Source: Bretschneidera sinensis (taxonomy: Eukaryota > Streptophyta > Magnoliopsida > Brassicales > Akaniaceae). Taken from it: a stretch of DNA of 64,000 bases. Shown in pieces: positions 11,026 through 21,977 of this stretch; the stretch's first letter is position 1, and every line of letters begins with the position of its first letter. The translations under genes were made by a program, and so were the position numbers. The DNA lies in NCBI GenBank assembly GCA_023935145.1, contig CM043698.1:16433001-16497000 (forward strand), given 5' to 3'. Below the pieces are notes generated by a model that worked only from the letters and a program-made list of their open reading frames with translations, was not told where the DNA came from and ran no database searches.

Positions 11026-12050
11026 GGAGTTCATTTATGTGTTCCGGGAAGTATTTCTTGGGCCGGGCTGCTCATGGATGTTGAGTGAGCTTGTCTGTGG
11101 ATCGTCGTTTTATGGGAGGCAGAAAGTTTCAGGGGAGGTCGAAGAGCCTTCTCCGGATCGCGAGGTCAACCAGTGGTTTAAGTGGTGCTCCTTGGGAATC
11201 AGATCGTTATTCTCAGAAGGTAGGATGCCGCCTAGAGAAGCGAAGAGTCATCTCGAAAATCGTGGGGTTGTTTCTTTTTTCGTTTATGGTATTTATTGCT
11301 TCGCTAAACATGTTTCTTCGCCTTATAAATAGGGTCCTCTGGCACTTTTTGTTTTAAGCAGAAAAGTGTGGTTTCTGAAATGAAGAGAGAAAAGCATTTT
11401 CTGAGGATAACCATCACGGCACTTTTGCCTTGAAATTGAGGTTCAGGTTTCTTCCTAACTCCGAGTGGGGACACGGGCTTCTTCCAGACTTCGAATGGAA
11501 TGGAGAGAGGAGAGTGCCGTGTCTCTGGATGGTGGGAGCTCCTCATACCCTGGCTTGCTAGGAACTGAAGAAGAGGAGGGGCGTGGCTGCAAACTCCTAG
11601 GAAGTTGGGAGTAAGGCTGCAGCTTCTTTTTCGGCGGTTCTTCTGGTGGCAGTAAGATAAGGGGAATTTCTATCACCCTTTTCTTGCAAGCTGGCGAGGG
11701 TTTTCTTGAAACTGGAGTTGATCATAGTCCGCACTTTTAGTCTCAGGTTCGGCCCAAGAAGTTTTAGGGTTCGTACCGGGAGCTCTTCAGTCTGAAGTGG
11801 GTGAAGAAGTTCGCGACCGGCGCTGCCTGGAACATTTTAGCTTTCATTATCGTCTTTGTACTTCGAGGCCGTTAAGGTCCTCTTTTATTTGTACTTCGAG
11901 GTCGTTAGTTGTAAATGGTTGTAATCCATTAACATCAATAAATTACCCTTTTTAAATATTCATGTTTTCGTATGAACTTCCTTTCTCCTGATACTTGTTC
12001 AAATTTGATGGCAAACTTCACAGAACGAGGGGGGATCCAAAGCCCCCTGT
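11026..12050 (+). other. Antisense leader region of the element
   Basis: No convincing ORF. The plus strand has a TATA box, TATAAAT at 11324-11330, and at 11936 an AATAAA preceded by TTGTAAATGGTTGTAAT, the usual shape of a plant poly-A region. Together they could delimit a short antisense transcript of about 0.6 kb. The proline-rich minus-strand frame at 11455-11676 has no recognisable family. Confidence 0.35.
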
Positions 12051-12629
12051 ACTTGGAGATTAGACCGAGCGTTGACGGGGCTCGGATTTCTTGGAGAAAT
12101 TTTCCGAGCGTGAGCAGAGCAGTTTATGCGCTCGGACTTATTTGGAGATTCGACCAAGCATTGACGGGGCTCGAATTTTCTGGAGAAATTTATCGAGCGT
12201 GAGCAGAGCAGCTCATGCACTCGGACTTATTTGGAGATTCGACCGAGCGTTGACGGGGCTCGGATTTCGTGGAGAAATTTACCGAGCGTGAGCAGAGCAG
12301 CTCATGCTCTCGGACTTATTTGGAGATTCGACCGAACGTTAACGGGACTCGGATTTCCTGGAGAAATTTGCCAAGCGTGAGCAGAGTACCTCATGCGCTC
12401 GAACTTATTTGGAGATTCGATCGAGCGTTGACGGGGCTCGGATTTCTTGGAGAAATTTGCCGAGTGTGAGCAGAGCAGCTCATGCACTAGGACTTATTTG
12501 GAGATTCGATCGGGTGTTGACGGGGCTCGGATTTCCTGGAGAAATTTGCTGAGCGTGAGCAGAGTAGCTCATGCGCTCGGACATATTTGGAGATTCGACC
12601 GAGCGTTGATGGGGCTCGGATTTCCCAGC
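12051..12629. repeat. 89-bp tandem array (about 6.5 units)
   Basis: The motif GGAGATT recurs at 12055, 12144, 12233, 12322, 12411, 12500 and 12589, exactly 89 bases apart each time. Each unit reads GGAGATTCGACCGAGCGTTG, continues with a GGGGCTCGGATTTC core, and ends GCTCGGACTTATTT; the last unit is partial. Tandem arrays between the coding region and 3' LTR of Tat elements are known seeds of plant satellite DNA. Confidence 0.95.
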
Positions 12630-12651
12630 AGTCCTGCACACAAGGGCTTTT

Positions 12652-12775
12652 TTTGCTCACTTTAGGTCTGCCAGATGGTCGCGACTTCCTTCTTCGTGCG
12701 TGGGCTTTTTGGCTTATTTTAGGTTTGCCAGATGGTCGCGACTTTCTTCTTCGCGCGTGGGCCTTTTGGCCCATT
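12652..12775. repeat. 57-bp tandem duplication
   Basis: TTTAGGT(C/T)TGCCAGATGG recurs at 12661 and 12718, followed by GTCGCGACTT and a CGTGGGC(T/C)TTTT end. It covers a little over two units and lies directly after the 89-bp array. Confidence 0.85.
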
Positions 12776-12988
12776 TTGAGTCCATTAAGTAGTTGTGATA
12801 AATGGCGACGCTTGACAAAAAATGGCGGCGTGTCAGTTTTAGTAGAGGTCGCGCTCTAGTGACAGCTGGCACCTAGGTTACTGAAGGCGGTGCCTGGGGA
12901 ACCTGAAATGGCCCCTAGGAAACTGCAAAGGACGTGTCCGTTCTCCTGACACGTGATTTGATTCCCTCGTTTCTGCTGCCATAACCCC

Positions 12989-12995
12989 TATAGAA
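12989..12995 (+). promoter_or_regulatory. TATA-like box for the antisense ORF
   Basis: TATAGAA inside CCCCTATAGAAGGGGG, 139 bp before the antisense start codon at 13134. Position and context suit a promoter independent of the LTR; this is inference from sequence only. Confidence 0.45.
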
Positions 12996-13133
12996 GGGGG
13001 TACCCCCTCCCTTCAGTTTTCACTTTGCATTTTTGAGAGATTTTGAGGGATTTGGTTCATCTAGTGAGTCTGAGAGTGCTCGACATTGCTTAGGGGTTTT
13101 TCACAAAAGCTTTTCTTCTTTCCTTGGTGAGTA

Positions 13134-15028
13134 ATGTCTATTAGTAGTGAGTCTAGCGGAGCCCTGTCCAGGGAGCTGGGGGAAGCAATGGGTGTTTCTC
13201 CCAGCGAAGGGGTTGCTTCTCGTGAAGTGACTTCTGGGGGTGGAGGCCGGGCCTTAGTCCCGTACGCGAGAGACAGAGGGGAGGGGCAAGGGACCGAATC
13301 ATCAGGAAGAGATGAGGACCTGGTGCTTGCATCTATCAGGGACGAGGCTCGGGACACAGAGAGAGAGGAATGGGTGTTCAAAGCGAACACTGTTCCTAGC
13401 ACTGTGGCGGGATCCAACCTTTTAAGAATGAGGGTTAAGTATAGGATCCCCATGGATTTTAACATGAGGGCCCCTGAGGGTGGAGAGAGGGCTTGCGATG
13501 TCCTGTCCAGTCGGCAACCGTATGAGTTGTGCCTCTACGAGCATCAGCTCAAGACGGGGCTCAGGCTTCCACTCCACCCAGACTTCTGCTTAATACTTAG
13601 ATACTTCGGTATTGTGTTAAGTCAGCTGGTGCCCAATTCAGTTCGGCTGATTCTGGTATTCATTGCTGTGTGCCAGTTGGAAGGGGGTGATGAACATTAA
13701 CGTGTTCAAAGCCCATTTTCAGCTAGCTCGGTTAGGTCACTCGGGCTGGGTCATCGTTAGTTTGAGGCGGGGGAAGAGCATTCTAAAGGAGAAGCCTTCC
13801 TCAATCAAGGGATGGAAAGGGGGGCTTTTTCTTTGTCCAATCTACCGAAAGTTTTGACGTTCCTCTCACTTGGGGTCTGGAGCGTGTTGGCAAATGCAAA
13901 AGGCCACACCTTTTCCCGCGTGAAGAGGAAACACTGAGGGCAATGCTGGCCGCGCCCTTGGAGATCGATGTTCTTGGAGACAATGAGGAACTCCACAGAC
14001 GCGGCCTGTGTCCTCCTCGCCTTCCCTCGCGCCTCTTCCATGGTAGTCGCTGGCTCATCGACTTATAGGAATTTTTATTTACTTTTTTCCAAGTTTTTGA
14101 TGCTCTTTCTTTTTGTGCAGACATGGAGATGACAGCGATGGCCAAGCAGCTGGCCCTCGAGAAGAAGAGGGCAGCCGAAGCTAGCGGTTATGGGCAGAAG
14201 AAGAGAGCTAAGGTTTTGATCGTGGCTGCGATTCCGGTAGATAGCCCTCCCAGGCCTTCGGTGGATCATTCTTCTTCAGTGGCTCCCTTGCCTCGGGAAG
14301 GATCTGAGATGACCCCTCTCTTCACCCCTAGGTGGGCTCTGAGGCTGGATGACTCGGTGTTTGCCAGCACCAAGGTCGCTCGAGAGCACTTGGTGCTAGG
14401 GATCCCTCCCCGCGATAAGGCGGAGATTTTGTCGAAGCCTTTTGAGTTGCTCTGTTCAACGGTGGAGGTTGCTTCTTCTCAGGCAGAGGTTCTTCATGGG
14501 ATGCTTTCCCGGTGTGCCCTGGAGATGGCGGACCGCTTGTCCAAGACCGAGCTTAAGCTGAAGGAGTCTGAGGATATTGCCCATGACCTGACCATTTCCC
14601 TTGAGACATCGGAGAGGGAGAGGGCAGAGGCAATTTTTGATAGGGATCATCACCGTCGGACTACAGAGGTCCTGAGAGAGGAGCTAGAGGAAGTTCGATG
14701 TCATTTCGTGGAAAAGGAGGCTTCTTTGACGAAGAAAGGGGCAGTTCAGTACCTCGAAGGTTTCGATGAAGCTAAGAGGATGGTTACGCTCTTTTTCCCG
14801 GGGTTGGATTTCTTAGGTCTTGATCTGGCGGCCGACTCCGAAGGCTCTAGTGCGGATTCTTCAGGAGGAGGAGAGGGTGCAGCTGTTCAGGCTGGGGGGC
14901 CAGAGGGCCCAGGTGAAGCCCTACCTACCCCAAGTAGCGATGTGGGGGAGGTGCGAGATGGGGTGGAAAGTGAGGCTCAGTCCTTGGGTGACTGCGAGGT
15001 TTTTGGGGCCTCGATTGCTCCAAAATAG
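13134..15028 (+). pseudogene. Antisense ORF of Tat element (plant gypsy-associated protein), broken
   Basis: Encoded opposite to gag-pol. Exon 1 begins at 13134 (MSISSESSG) and includes the conserved plant gypsy-associated block RVKYRIPMDFNMR, then YELCLYEHQLKTGLRLPLHP; I relate it to the Pfam family called putative gypsy-type transposon. A frameshift near 13685 leads to FKAHFQLARLGHSGW and another in a G-run near 13820 leads to the FDVPLTWGLERVGKC stretch. A donor (CATG|GTAGTC, 14042/14043) and acceptor (TTGTGCAG|ACATGG, 14120/14121) define a 78-bp phase-1 intron. Exon 2 is open to 15028, with a basic patch (GQKKRAK), a coiled-coil-like charged stretch (residues about 120-210 of the exon) and an acidic, Gly/Ser-rich tail. 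Its job is unknown. It converges on integrase, with 116 bp between the two stops. Confidence 0.8.
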
Positions 15029-15144
15029 TCATTTGTATCCAAGGCCAATAGGGTCTTCCTTTTGTACACCTCTCTTCTTATGAATGAAGTAAGGAAGTTT
15101 CAGAATTTCAAATTCTTTATTGATTTTTGTGCTTTTACATTTTA

Positions 15145-16512
15145 TTAGTAAAATCTACGGAGATTCTCTGCGTTCCAGGTGCGAGGAACGGGCTTTCCTT
15201 CCATGTCTTCGAGCTCATAAGTGCCTATCTTGCAGATCCTTCGAACCCTGTAAGGACCTTCCCAATTTGAGACCAACTTACCTGTGTGTCGGGGGCGTGA
15301 GACTTCACTATTCCGGAGGACGAGGTCATTAAGTTTGAAGTCTTTGGGCCGTATCCGGGAGTTATAGTACCGAGTGGCCCTTTGCTGATAGTTTGCGAGG
15401 CAAATTTGAGCTTTGTCCCTGGCTTCTTCAACTAGGTCCAAGTTCATTTTTAACCCTTCTTCGTTGTTGCTTGGCTCAAAACACTGTACTCAGAGTGATG
15501 GGACCCCGATTTCGAAAGGAATGACAGCTTCTGACCCGTATGCCACGAAGAAGGGAGTTTCGCCTGTTGGCATCCGGGCTGTTGTTCGATAGGCCCAAAG
15601 GATGTGGTGGAGCTGTTCTACCCACCGATTATCTGCCTCGTTGAGTCTTCTCCTGATTCCTTAGAGGAGCGTCCTGTTGGTTACTTCAGCCTGGCCATTG
15701 GCTTGCGGGTACCCCACAGAGGAGAACCGATGGTCAATATGGAGGTCGCAAAATGTTTTGAATCGGGAGCTGTCGAACTGCTTTCCATTGTCGGTGATCA
15801 GCACGCGAGGGATTTTGAAGTGGCATACTATCGACTTCCAGACGATGTTCCTGGTTTGGTGATCCGTGATGCTTGCTAATGGCTCAGCCTCGACCCATTT
15901 GGTGAAGTAGTCAATGGCCACGATGAGGTGCTTCTTCTACCCAACGGTCGTTGGGAATGGGCCCAGGAGATCCATCCCCCACATGGCGAAAGAGAGGGGA
16001 CTAGTGATGGAGACGAGGGGGTTAGCAGGTCGATGCGATGTCGGAGACCACCGCTGACAATTTTCACATTTCTTGACCAAACTTGCCGCATCATCCTTTA
16101 TCGTGGGCCAGTAGTACCCCTGGCGGAGGATTTTGAAGGCTAAGGCCCGAGCTCCAAGGTGGTTTCCGCATATCCCTTCGTGGACCTCCCGGAGTGCATA
16201 GTCGGCCTCTTTGGGTCCGAGGCAGCGTAGATACGATGTAGTTAGACCCTTTTTATATAATTGCCCTTCTATAAGGGTATAACGCGAGGCGCGGGAGATC
16301 ACCTTCCTGGCTTGGTCCTTGGGTTCCAGCACAGTGCCGTCTTTCAGATACTTGAGAATCGGGTCCATCCACGAGGGTCCCTCTTCTATTGGCAGGACCG
16401 TGGCTTCATCTATACTTGGGGCATGGAGAGTTTCCTGATAGACAGCTCGACTAGGCACTAGTTGTTGGGAGGAGGGCAAATTAGCAAGGGCATCTGCCTT
16501 AGAGTTTTCGGC
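15145..16512 (-). pseudogene. Gypsy integrase and C-terminal domain, three stops
   Basis: In a single frame, the minus strand gives an HHCC zinc finger (...HEGICGNHLG... to CENCQRW), the DDE core (MDLLGPFP and IDYFTKWVEAEP, then LITDNGKQF, then GQAEVTNR), and a C-terminal region with RPRHTGKLVSNWEGPYRV, ending NAENLRRFY. Integrase inserts the cDNA into host DNA. In-frame stops interrupt it at 15939-15937 (TAG), 15663-15661 (TAA) and 15492-15490 (TGA). The domain is otherwise complete in length. Confidence 0.9.
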
Positions 16513-18613
16513 TCAGGGAATTTGAGTTATCTGAAATGTTTTGAACATGGTAACCGACTCCTTCACTTTTCGGAGATATTGGGAGAGCTTCTCGCCCCTG
16601 GTTTCGACTTCTCCCTGCACCTGGCTTACCACTAGCTGAGAGTCTCTGAATACCTCTAGTACTTCTACTGCCAGTGCCTTGGCTAACCTCAATCCGACCA
16701 GAAGGGCTTCATATTCTACTTCGTTATTGGAGGCCTTGAATCCGAACCTCAACACATATTCAATGGCGAAGCCCTCGAGGCTGCAGAGGATAAGTCCTGC
16801 CCCGCTTCCTAGTGAATTCGAGGATCCATCCACATGGAGACTCCATCTCAGAGGGGGACTGTCATTTAGACGTGCTTCTGGTTCGTTCAGAATTATGGGC
16901 AAAGTCGTCTCCACGATGAAGTTGGCCAGGGCCTGGGCCTTGATAGATTGTCTGGGTCGGTAGCGGATATCAAATTCCCCTAGCTCGACTGCCCATTTTA
17001 CCATTCTTTCTGAAGCACTCAGATTGTGGAAGACTTGCCTCAAGGGTTGGTCCGTCAAAAGGACGATAGTGTGCTCTTGAAAATAAGGCCGGAGTTTTCG
17101 GGCGGCAATTACCAGAGCGTAGGCCATTTTTTCAATAGGAGGGTACCTCGTCTCGGCCTCATGGAGAATTCGGCTGATGTAGTAGATGGGCTTTTGGATA
17201 CCCTCTTCTTCTCGTACCAGAACAGAGGCCACAGTGCTTGGTCCAGCGGATAGGTAAAGGAAGAGCTCTTCGTTTGGGAGTGGTTTGGTCAGAAGGGGTG
17301 GCGAACTTAGGTACTTTTTTAAGTCTTCAAACGCCTCTTGGTAGCTCTCGGACCAGGCAAAGTTTTTTGCCTTTTTGATAGCCTGAAAGAAAGGGAGGCA
17401 CATTTCTGCCGACTTAGACATGAAACGGCTCAGGGCTGCAATTCGTCCAGTGAGTCGCTGAACTTCTTTCACTAACTTGGGAGGGGCTATGTTGAGGATA
17501 GCTTTTATCTTCTCTGTGTTAACCTCTATCCCTCTCTGAGTGACCATGAATCCCAGGAACTTGCCTCCGGTTACCCCAAAGGCACATTTGAACGGATTCA
17601 ACCTCATATTATGCTTGCGCAGGACTCCGAAGGGCTCATCCAGATCGGAATGGTGGTTTGGTGCCTCGGGGCATTTGACCAACATGTCGTCCACATAGAC
17701 TTCCATATTCCTTTTGATCTGTCTTTTGAATATTTTGTTCACCAACCTCTGGTAGGTTGCCCCAGCATTTTTCAGCCCAAAAGGCAATTACCTTGTAGCG
17801 GTATAACCCTCGCTCGGTGACGAAGGTGGTCTTTTCTTGATCGGACTTATGCATGAAGATCTGATTGTAACCAGAGTAGGCATCCATGAAAGAGAGGAGT
17901 TCATGCCCTGAGGTGGCATCCACCATTTGATCGATCTGGGGGAGAGAGAAGCTGTCCTTGGGGCAAGCTTTATTTAAGTTGGTGAAATCAATGCAGATGT
18001 GCCACTTTTCGCTGGCTTTCTTGACCATTACCACATTGGATACCCACTCGGGATACCTTGCTTCTTTAATGAAACCGGCTTCCAGCAGCTTGTCCACCTC
18101 GACATTGATGACCACCTAACGCTCTGAGGCAAAGGACCTCTTCTTCTGAATAACTGGCTTGTATTCAGGGTCTACGTTCAGGTGGTGCTCAATGGTTTCA
18201 GGGTTGACCCCTAGCATGTCCGATGCTGACCAAGCGAACAGATCTTGGTTCCTTCGGAGGAGGCGAAAGAGTTCTTCTTTGGCCTCCTTTGAGAGGCTTG
18301 CTCTTACTTGTATGGTCCGGGTGGGGTCTTCTCCTAGGAGCACATCGGTTAGTTCCTTAGCGGGTCGGCCTCTGGGTGCCTTCATTTCGTCCCGCAGATC
18401 CTCAACTTCAAGTGATAGGGCCTCGGTCTTTTTCCCTTCCCTAATGGCGCTCAGGTAGCAGGACCAGGAGGCTCTCTGATCCTCTTTTATCACCCCTACA
18501 CCTTTGCTAGTGGGGAACTTGACTTTCAGGTGATAGGTTGAGACGACAACTTTTAGCTTGTTGAGGGTGGGCCGCCTAATTATCATGTTGTAGGAGGAGG
18601 GTTGTTTTACCAC
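16513..18613 (-). pseudogene. Gypsy RT, RNase H and second RNase H, broken
   Basis: The segment begins in a linker (TLNKLKVVVSTYHLKVKF) and passes a TAG at 18118-18116 into RT (ARYPEWVSNVVMVKK, CIDFTNLNKACPKDSFSLP, FMDAYSGYNQI). A one-base insertion near 17790 shifts the frame; RT then continues with MPFGLKNAGATYQRLV, the catalytic YVDD, and the thumb. The ordinary RNase H follows (FLYLSAGPSTVASVL, LTDQPLRQVFHN). A second RNase H of archaeal type follows at about 16980-16560 (WSLHVDGSSNSLGSGAGLIL, NNEVEYEALLVGL, RDSQLVVSQVQG). The frame ends at a TGA at 16515-16513. The dual RNase H identifies the Tat clade. Confidence 0.92.
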
Positions 18614-18672
18614 AAGGAACGTGGCCTGTACAGTGGATATTTTCGGTACTGTCCCAGCTGTTACCGGGAGGA

Positions 18673-20574
18673 CTATACTTCTTTTTGGGAAGACAGGGGA
18701 TCCCCGGAAGCCGTAGAGGGGGCAGGGGCAGGCTCTAGATGTCCCTCCTTCAGTTCTATGCGCTGGTAGGTATCGTGAAACAATATGTCAGCGGAGCTTC
18801 CGTTATCAATCAGGACCCATCGTATCTCACAGTTGGCCACTAGGAGTGCGACTACTACAGCGTCATCATGGGGAATCTGCACGTCCTCTAGGTTATCTTC
18901 CGTGAAGGAGATCACCGGCTCCGTTTTCCTTTTCTTGTGAGGGTCGCTGACTGAGGCCACGACCCTAATATACACTTTACCGCTCTGTCCCAAATTTCCT
19001 CCTGCGGTCGGCCCTTCGCAAATCGTTTTGATGATTCGGGTGGTTGCGGGTACTTTCGGCTTCTTCTGGCGGGGCTTCTTCTGCTCTGCCCTGAGGTCTC
19101 TTCGAGGATTCGGCCTCTCTTGCCAAGGCTGATAAAGGCGTATGTCATATCTCCTTAGTGACACGGGGTTTTCATGCCTTCGAGGCCCAGTGAACTCCTT
19201 CAGGTGCCCTCGGTTGATGAGTTTCTCAATCTGTTCCTTCAGGTCGTGGCGCTCCTCTGTGTCGTGGCCACGACTTTGGTGGAACCGGCACCACTTCTTG
19301 GGGTCTCCTCCAAAGGGTTTCTTGGGTGGCCACTGTAGGATAGACTTGTCTTGAAGTTGCATGAGGACGTCAGTCCTAGTAGTGTTGAGGGGAGTGAAGT
19401 TGTCGACCCAAGGGTGGGGCCTATACCTGTCCTCTTGGTGAGGTTTTTTAGCCATTCCTTTTTGAGGGGCAGGGTCTTTCCTTTTTCTTTTAGTTTCTCC
19501 TTCTCTTTCTCTTCTGAAGGCTTGATCTTCTTCCGCCAGCATGTATTTTTCTGCCCAGGCCAGGATTTCGTTCATGTCTCAGGGCGGGCGCCGAGTTAGC
19601 TTGGAGCTAAAGATTCTCGACCTTAATCCGTTTTTGAAGGCCATCACCTGGATATTGGGATCAAGGTCTGGAATTTCCCAAGCTGCTGTGTTGAACTGGG
19701 AAATGTAAGCCCGAAGCCTTTCTCCTTTATGTTGGATAATGTTAAAGAGGCTTTCTGAGGTTTTCTTGGGCCCCTTGCTGCTGAGGAAGTGAGAAGCGAA
19801 AGCATAGCTGAGTTCTTTGAAATTACCAATGGTTCCTGGCTTTAAGTGCGAGTACCAAGTGCCCGCCGCCTTTTCGAGAGTCAGGGGAAAAGTGCGGCAC
19901 ATGATCTGGTCTGAGTGCCGGTGCAGCACCATCGTCGTTTTATAGTGCTGGAGGTGGTCCATCGGATCCGTGGTCCCGTCATACATTCTAACCTGGGGCA
20001 TCCTGAAGTTTGGCGGGAGAGGGGTTTCTAGGACGCCTTCCGTGAAAGGGGGGTCCTAGACGTAGAGTTCGTCCATAATACTTAGATTCTTGTATCTCAG
20101 AGCCGAGCCTATTCTTTCCTGCATTTCCTCAAATCATCTGTCGAGGCTGGTGTTGCCCTTTGAGGTGGAACTTTCTTTGGGCCGGCTATGGCGCGGTGAG
20201 GGCTCAGCACGGGGCTGGTTATGTGTTGGGTCATTCCTGCCTGATGACTCGGCCTCTCCCAGAGCTTGGTAGGGAGGATATGAAGGCTGCCGGCCCCCTT
20301 CCCGGACTTGAGCCGCCAGATTGGCTATCATTCTGGACAGTTCTAGGAACTGAGCTTGGGTCGCCGAGGCTTGGAGGTGCGCGGGGGCTCCCTCGTCGTC
20401 TGGGGAGTTAGTTTCAGCAAGGTGGGGACGCTGTTCCCTAGCGGGGGTGGCCTGTTCTGGGATTGTTGGAAATCCGGATTTGGATCGGTGACCGTGAACT
20501 TCGCCTTGGATAGGAGCCGAGCACGCAGCCTGGGCTTCCTTGTTGGCTCTCCTAGCACCGTTCCTTGCTGGCAT
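18673..20574 (-). pseudogene. Gypsy gag and protease, broken
   Basis: ATG at 20574 (MPARNGARRANKEAQ) follows the leader closely, and the second element at 871 has the same start. In one frame it reads an N-terminal low-complexity part, the retrotransposon gag domain (MYDGTTDPMDHLQHYKT, AAGTWYSHLKPGTI, GERLRAYISQFN), a basic linker, a CCHC-poor region with KKWCRFHQSRGHDTEE, and the protease core (VLIDNGSSADILF). Stops at about 20134, 20056 and 19579 cut it, and a frameshift lies between 18673 and 18613. Gag forms the particle; the protease matures the polyprotein. Confidence 0.88.
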
Positions 20575-20630
20575 CGTGACAGATGAGTTCTTTCACTTCT
20601 TCGCTTCTATTGTAGCGAGAGATTGTGGTT

Positions 20631-20647
20631 TCCCATGGACGGCGCCA
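20631..20647 (-). other. Primer-binding site
   Basis: The minus strand reads TGGCGCCGTCCATGGGA six bases inside the 5' LTR. The first nine bases agree with the complement of the plant tRNA-Asp 3' end as I recall it; beyond that the match is weak, so the primer tRNA is uncertain. Confidence 0.65.
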
Positions 20648-20653
20648 ATCTGT

Positions 20654-21371
20654 TGATGTCGTTTACTGTTTGGTGCTGACGTGGCTTGTGAGCTGGTGTG
20701 GGCTGGGATCTGCGTGGCTTGTGAGCTGGGCTCGGCCCGGGGGGCGACTCGGCTTGGGTCCTGCACAAGTGACAAGTACAAACTGAAGGCCTTCGGAAGG
20801 AGGGGAGGGGGAAACCTCCGAAGGTGCTCCGATGCTTAAGTTAGTAAATATTCAGGGGAGGAGTCGCGGGTTCGAGAGAGGAACCGATGACTCTTTAGAA
20901 AATCAAGTGGAGTGTGTTTGTGTTAACCTTAATCTCCATCCTCTCTGTTGTGTCCATACCTTGGCTTATTTATAGTCGTCTGCCGGTGGAGAGGGTATGA
21001 TTGCAAGCCTAGGAGAGGGGACGCAGTAGGGTGGCCGTAGGGTGGCGGGCGGCCATAGGGTTGTGGAGTGGCTAGTCCCTGTAGGGTGGCTGGTGGTGGT
21101 AGGGGAGATCTTGGTGTAGGCCGGCTGGGTCATTCTTTTTGGGGATTCTTGCTGGGCCGTGGAATACACTGATTGTTTGTCCGGGCCGGAGATGTTCATC
21201 GAGTCAGCTGGGCTGGATTACCCTTCCGGGGTCCGAATTTGTCTGGGCCGTGGGTTTGAGCCGGGCCTGGTGTTTATTTGGGCCAGAACAAGCCTGCTGG
21301 GCTTGGTGTTTGTTTGGGCCAGAACAAGCCTGCTGGTGTTTGTTTGGGCCAGTGTTTTTTAGGCCGTATCA
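20654..21371 (-). repeat. 5' LTR of the Tat-type element
   Basis: TGATGTCG at 20654 to CGTATCA at 21371, 718 bp. The minus-strand TATA box (CTATAAATAAG) is at 20974-20964, with transcription expected leftward. Confidence 0.92.
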
Positions 21372-21674
21372 ATTTTATTGTTTGTTGATGAAAATACAGA
21401 TGGAGAAATTAGTTGGGTATATCTGCCTGCATTTAGGGACATGCATGAACGATGATTGCACTTTCAATTTCATGTATAATTGCAAATTAGTTGGATATAT
21501 CTGCTGCTTTTAAGAATAGGCCGTATCAATTTTATTGTTTGTTGATGAAAATACAGAAGGAGAAATTAGTTGGGTATATCTGCCTGCATTTAGGGACATG
21601 CATGAACGATGATTGCACTTTCAATTTCATGTATAATTGCAAATTAGTTGGATATATCTGCTGCTTTTAAGAAT
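21361..21674. repeat. 157-bp tandem duplication spanning the LTR/flank junction
   Basis: 21361-21517 and 21518-21674 are head-to-tail copies with one obvious mismatch (ACAGATGG / ACAGAAGG). The unit starts with the last 11 bases of the LTR (AGGCCGTATCA) and continues through 146 bases of flank to TTTTAAGAAT. The duplication thus happened after the element inserted. Confidence 0.93.
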
Positions 21675-21977
21675 CATTCATAGGATTATTTTATATTAAA
21701 TCAAGTGAGACATAAATAAAAGTGTAGCTGCTTCTCCTTTTTGCTTTGGGTGGTCTCATGTGCTTGCAGTTGTTCTATGATAAATTAGGTTGGATTATGT
21801 GGACGGGTGCATCAGGGTCATTGGTTGCGCACGCAGATGAGGAAGTGATTCTTGATTGGCTGCATCGAAAACACGAGATGGAAACAGAACAAATTGGAGA
21901 AAGAGGGAAGAGAGAGAAACTGAAAATAGAGAAAAATATTTTTAAAATTAACTATGGTCAGTGCCACTCTTCTCAGC

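Larger units (their letters stand above)
10272..21371 (-). mobile_element. Tat/Retand-type Ty3/gypsy retrotransposon, 11.1 kb
   Basis: Two LTRs in direct orientation (10272-11008 and 20654-21371) bound a minus-strand gag-protease-RT-RNase H-second RNase H-integrase series, then an antisense ORF and tandem repeats. A second, archaeal-type RNase H after the normal one, an antisense ORF between integrase and 3' LTR, and 3' tandem repeats are known marks of the Tat clade, antisense ORFs especially of Retand. The coding region has eight in-frame stops and at least two frameshifts, so it cannot move by itself. No matching target-site duplication is visible (TTTGT before 10272, ATTTT after 21371), so its ends may have been rearranged. 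It sits in the 5' end of the gene A unit. Confidence 0.93.

Noticed and set aside
11455..11676. Proline-rich minus-strand frame as a gene
   Set aside because: It lies in the non-coding 3' part of the gypsy element, with no homologue that I recognise and no start context.
12051..12629. Regular 89-bp repeats considered as a CRISPR array
   Set aside because: The units are contiguous and homologous throughout, with no unique spacers, and this is plant DNA; they are a tandem satellite-type array.
16679..19599. Plus-strand frames opposite gag-pol
   Set aside because: They are shadows of the minus-strand polyprotein, whose conserved motifs read cleanly in the other direction.
10267..21376. Target-site duplication for the 11-kb gypsy element
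   Set aside because: TTTGT and ATTTT do not match; only a loose T-rich similarity exists.
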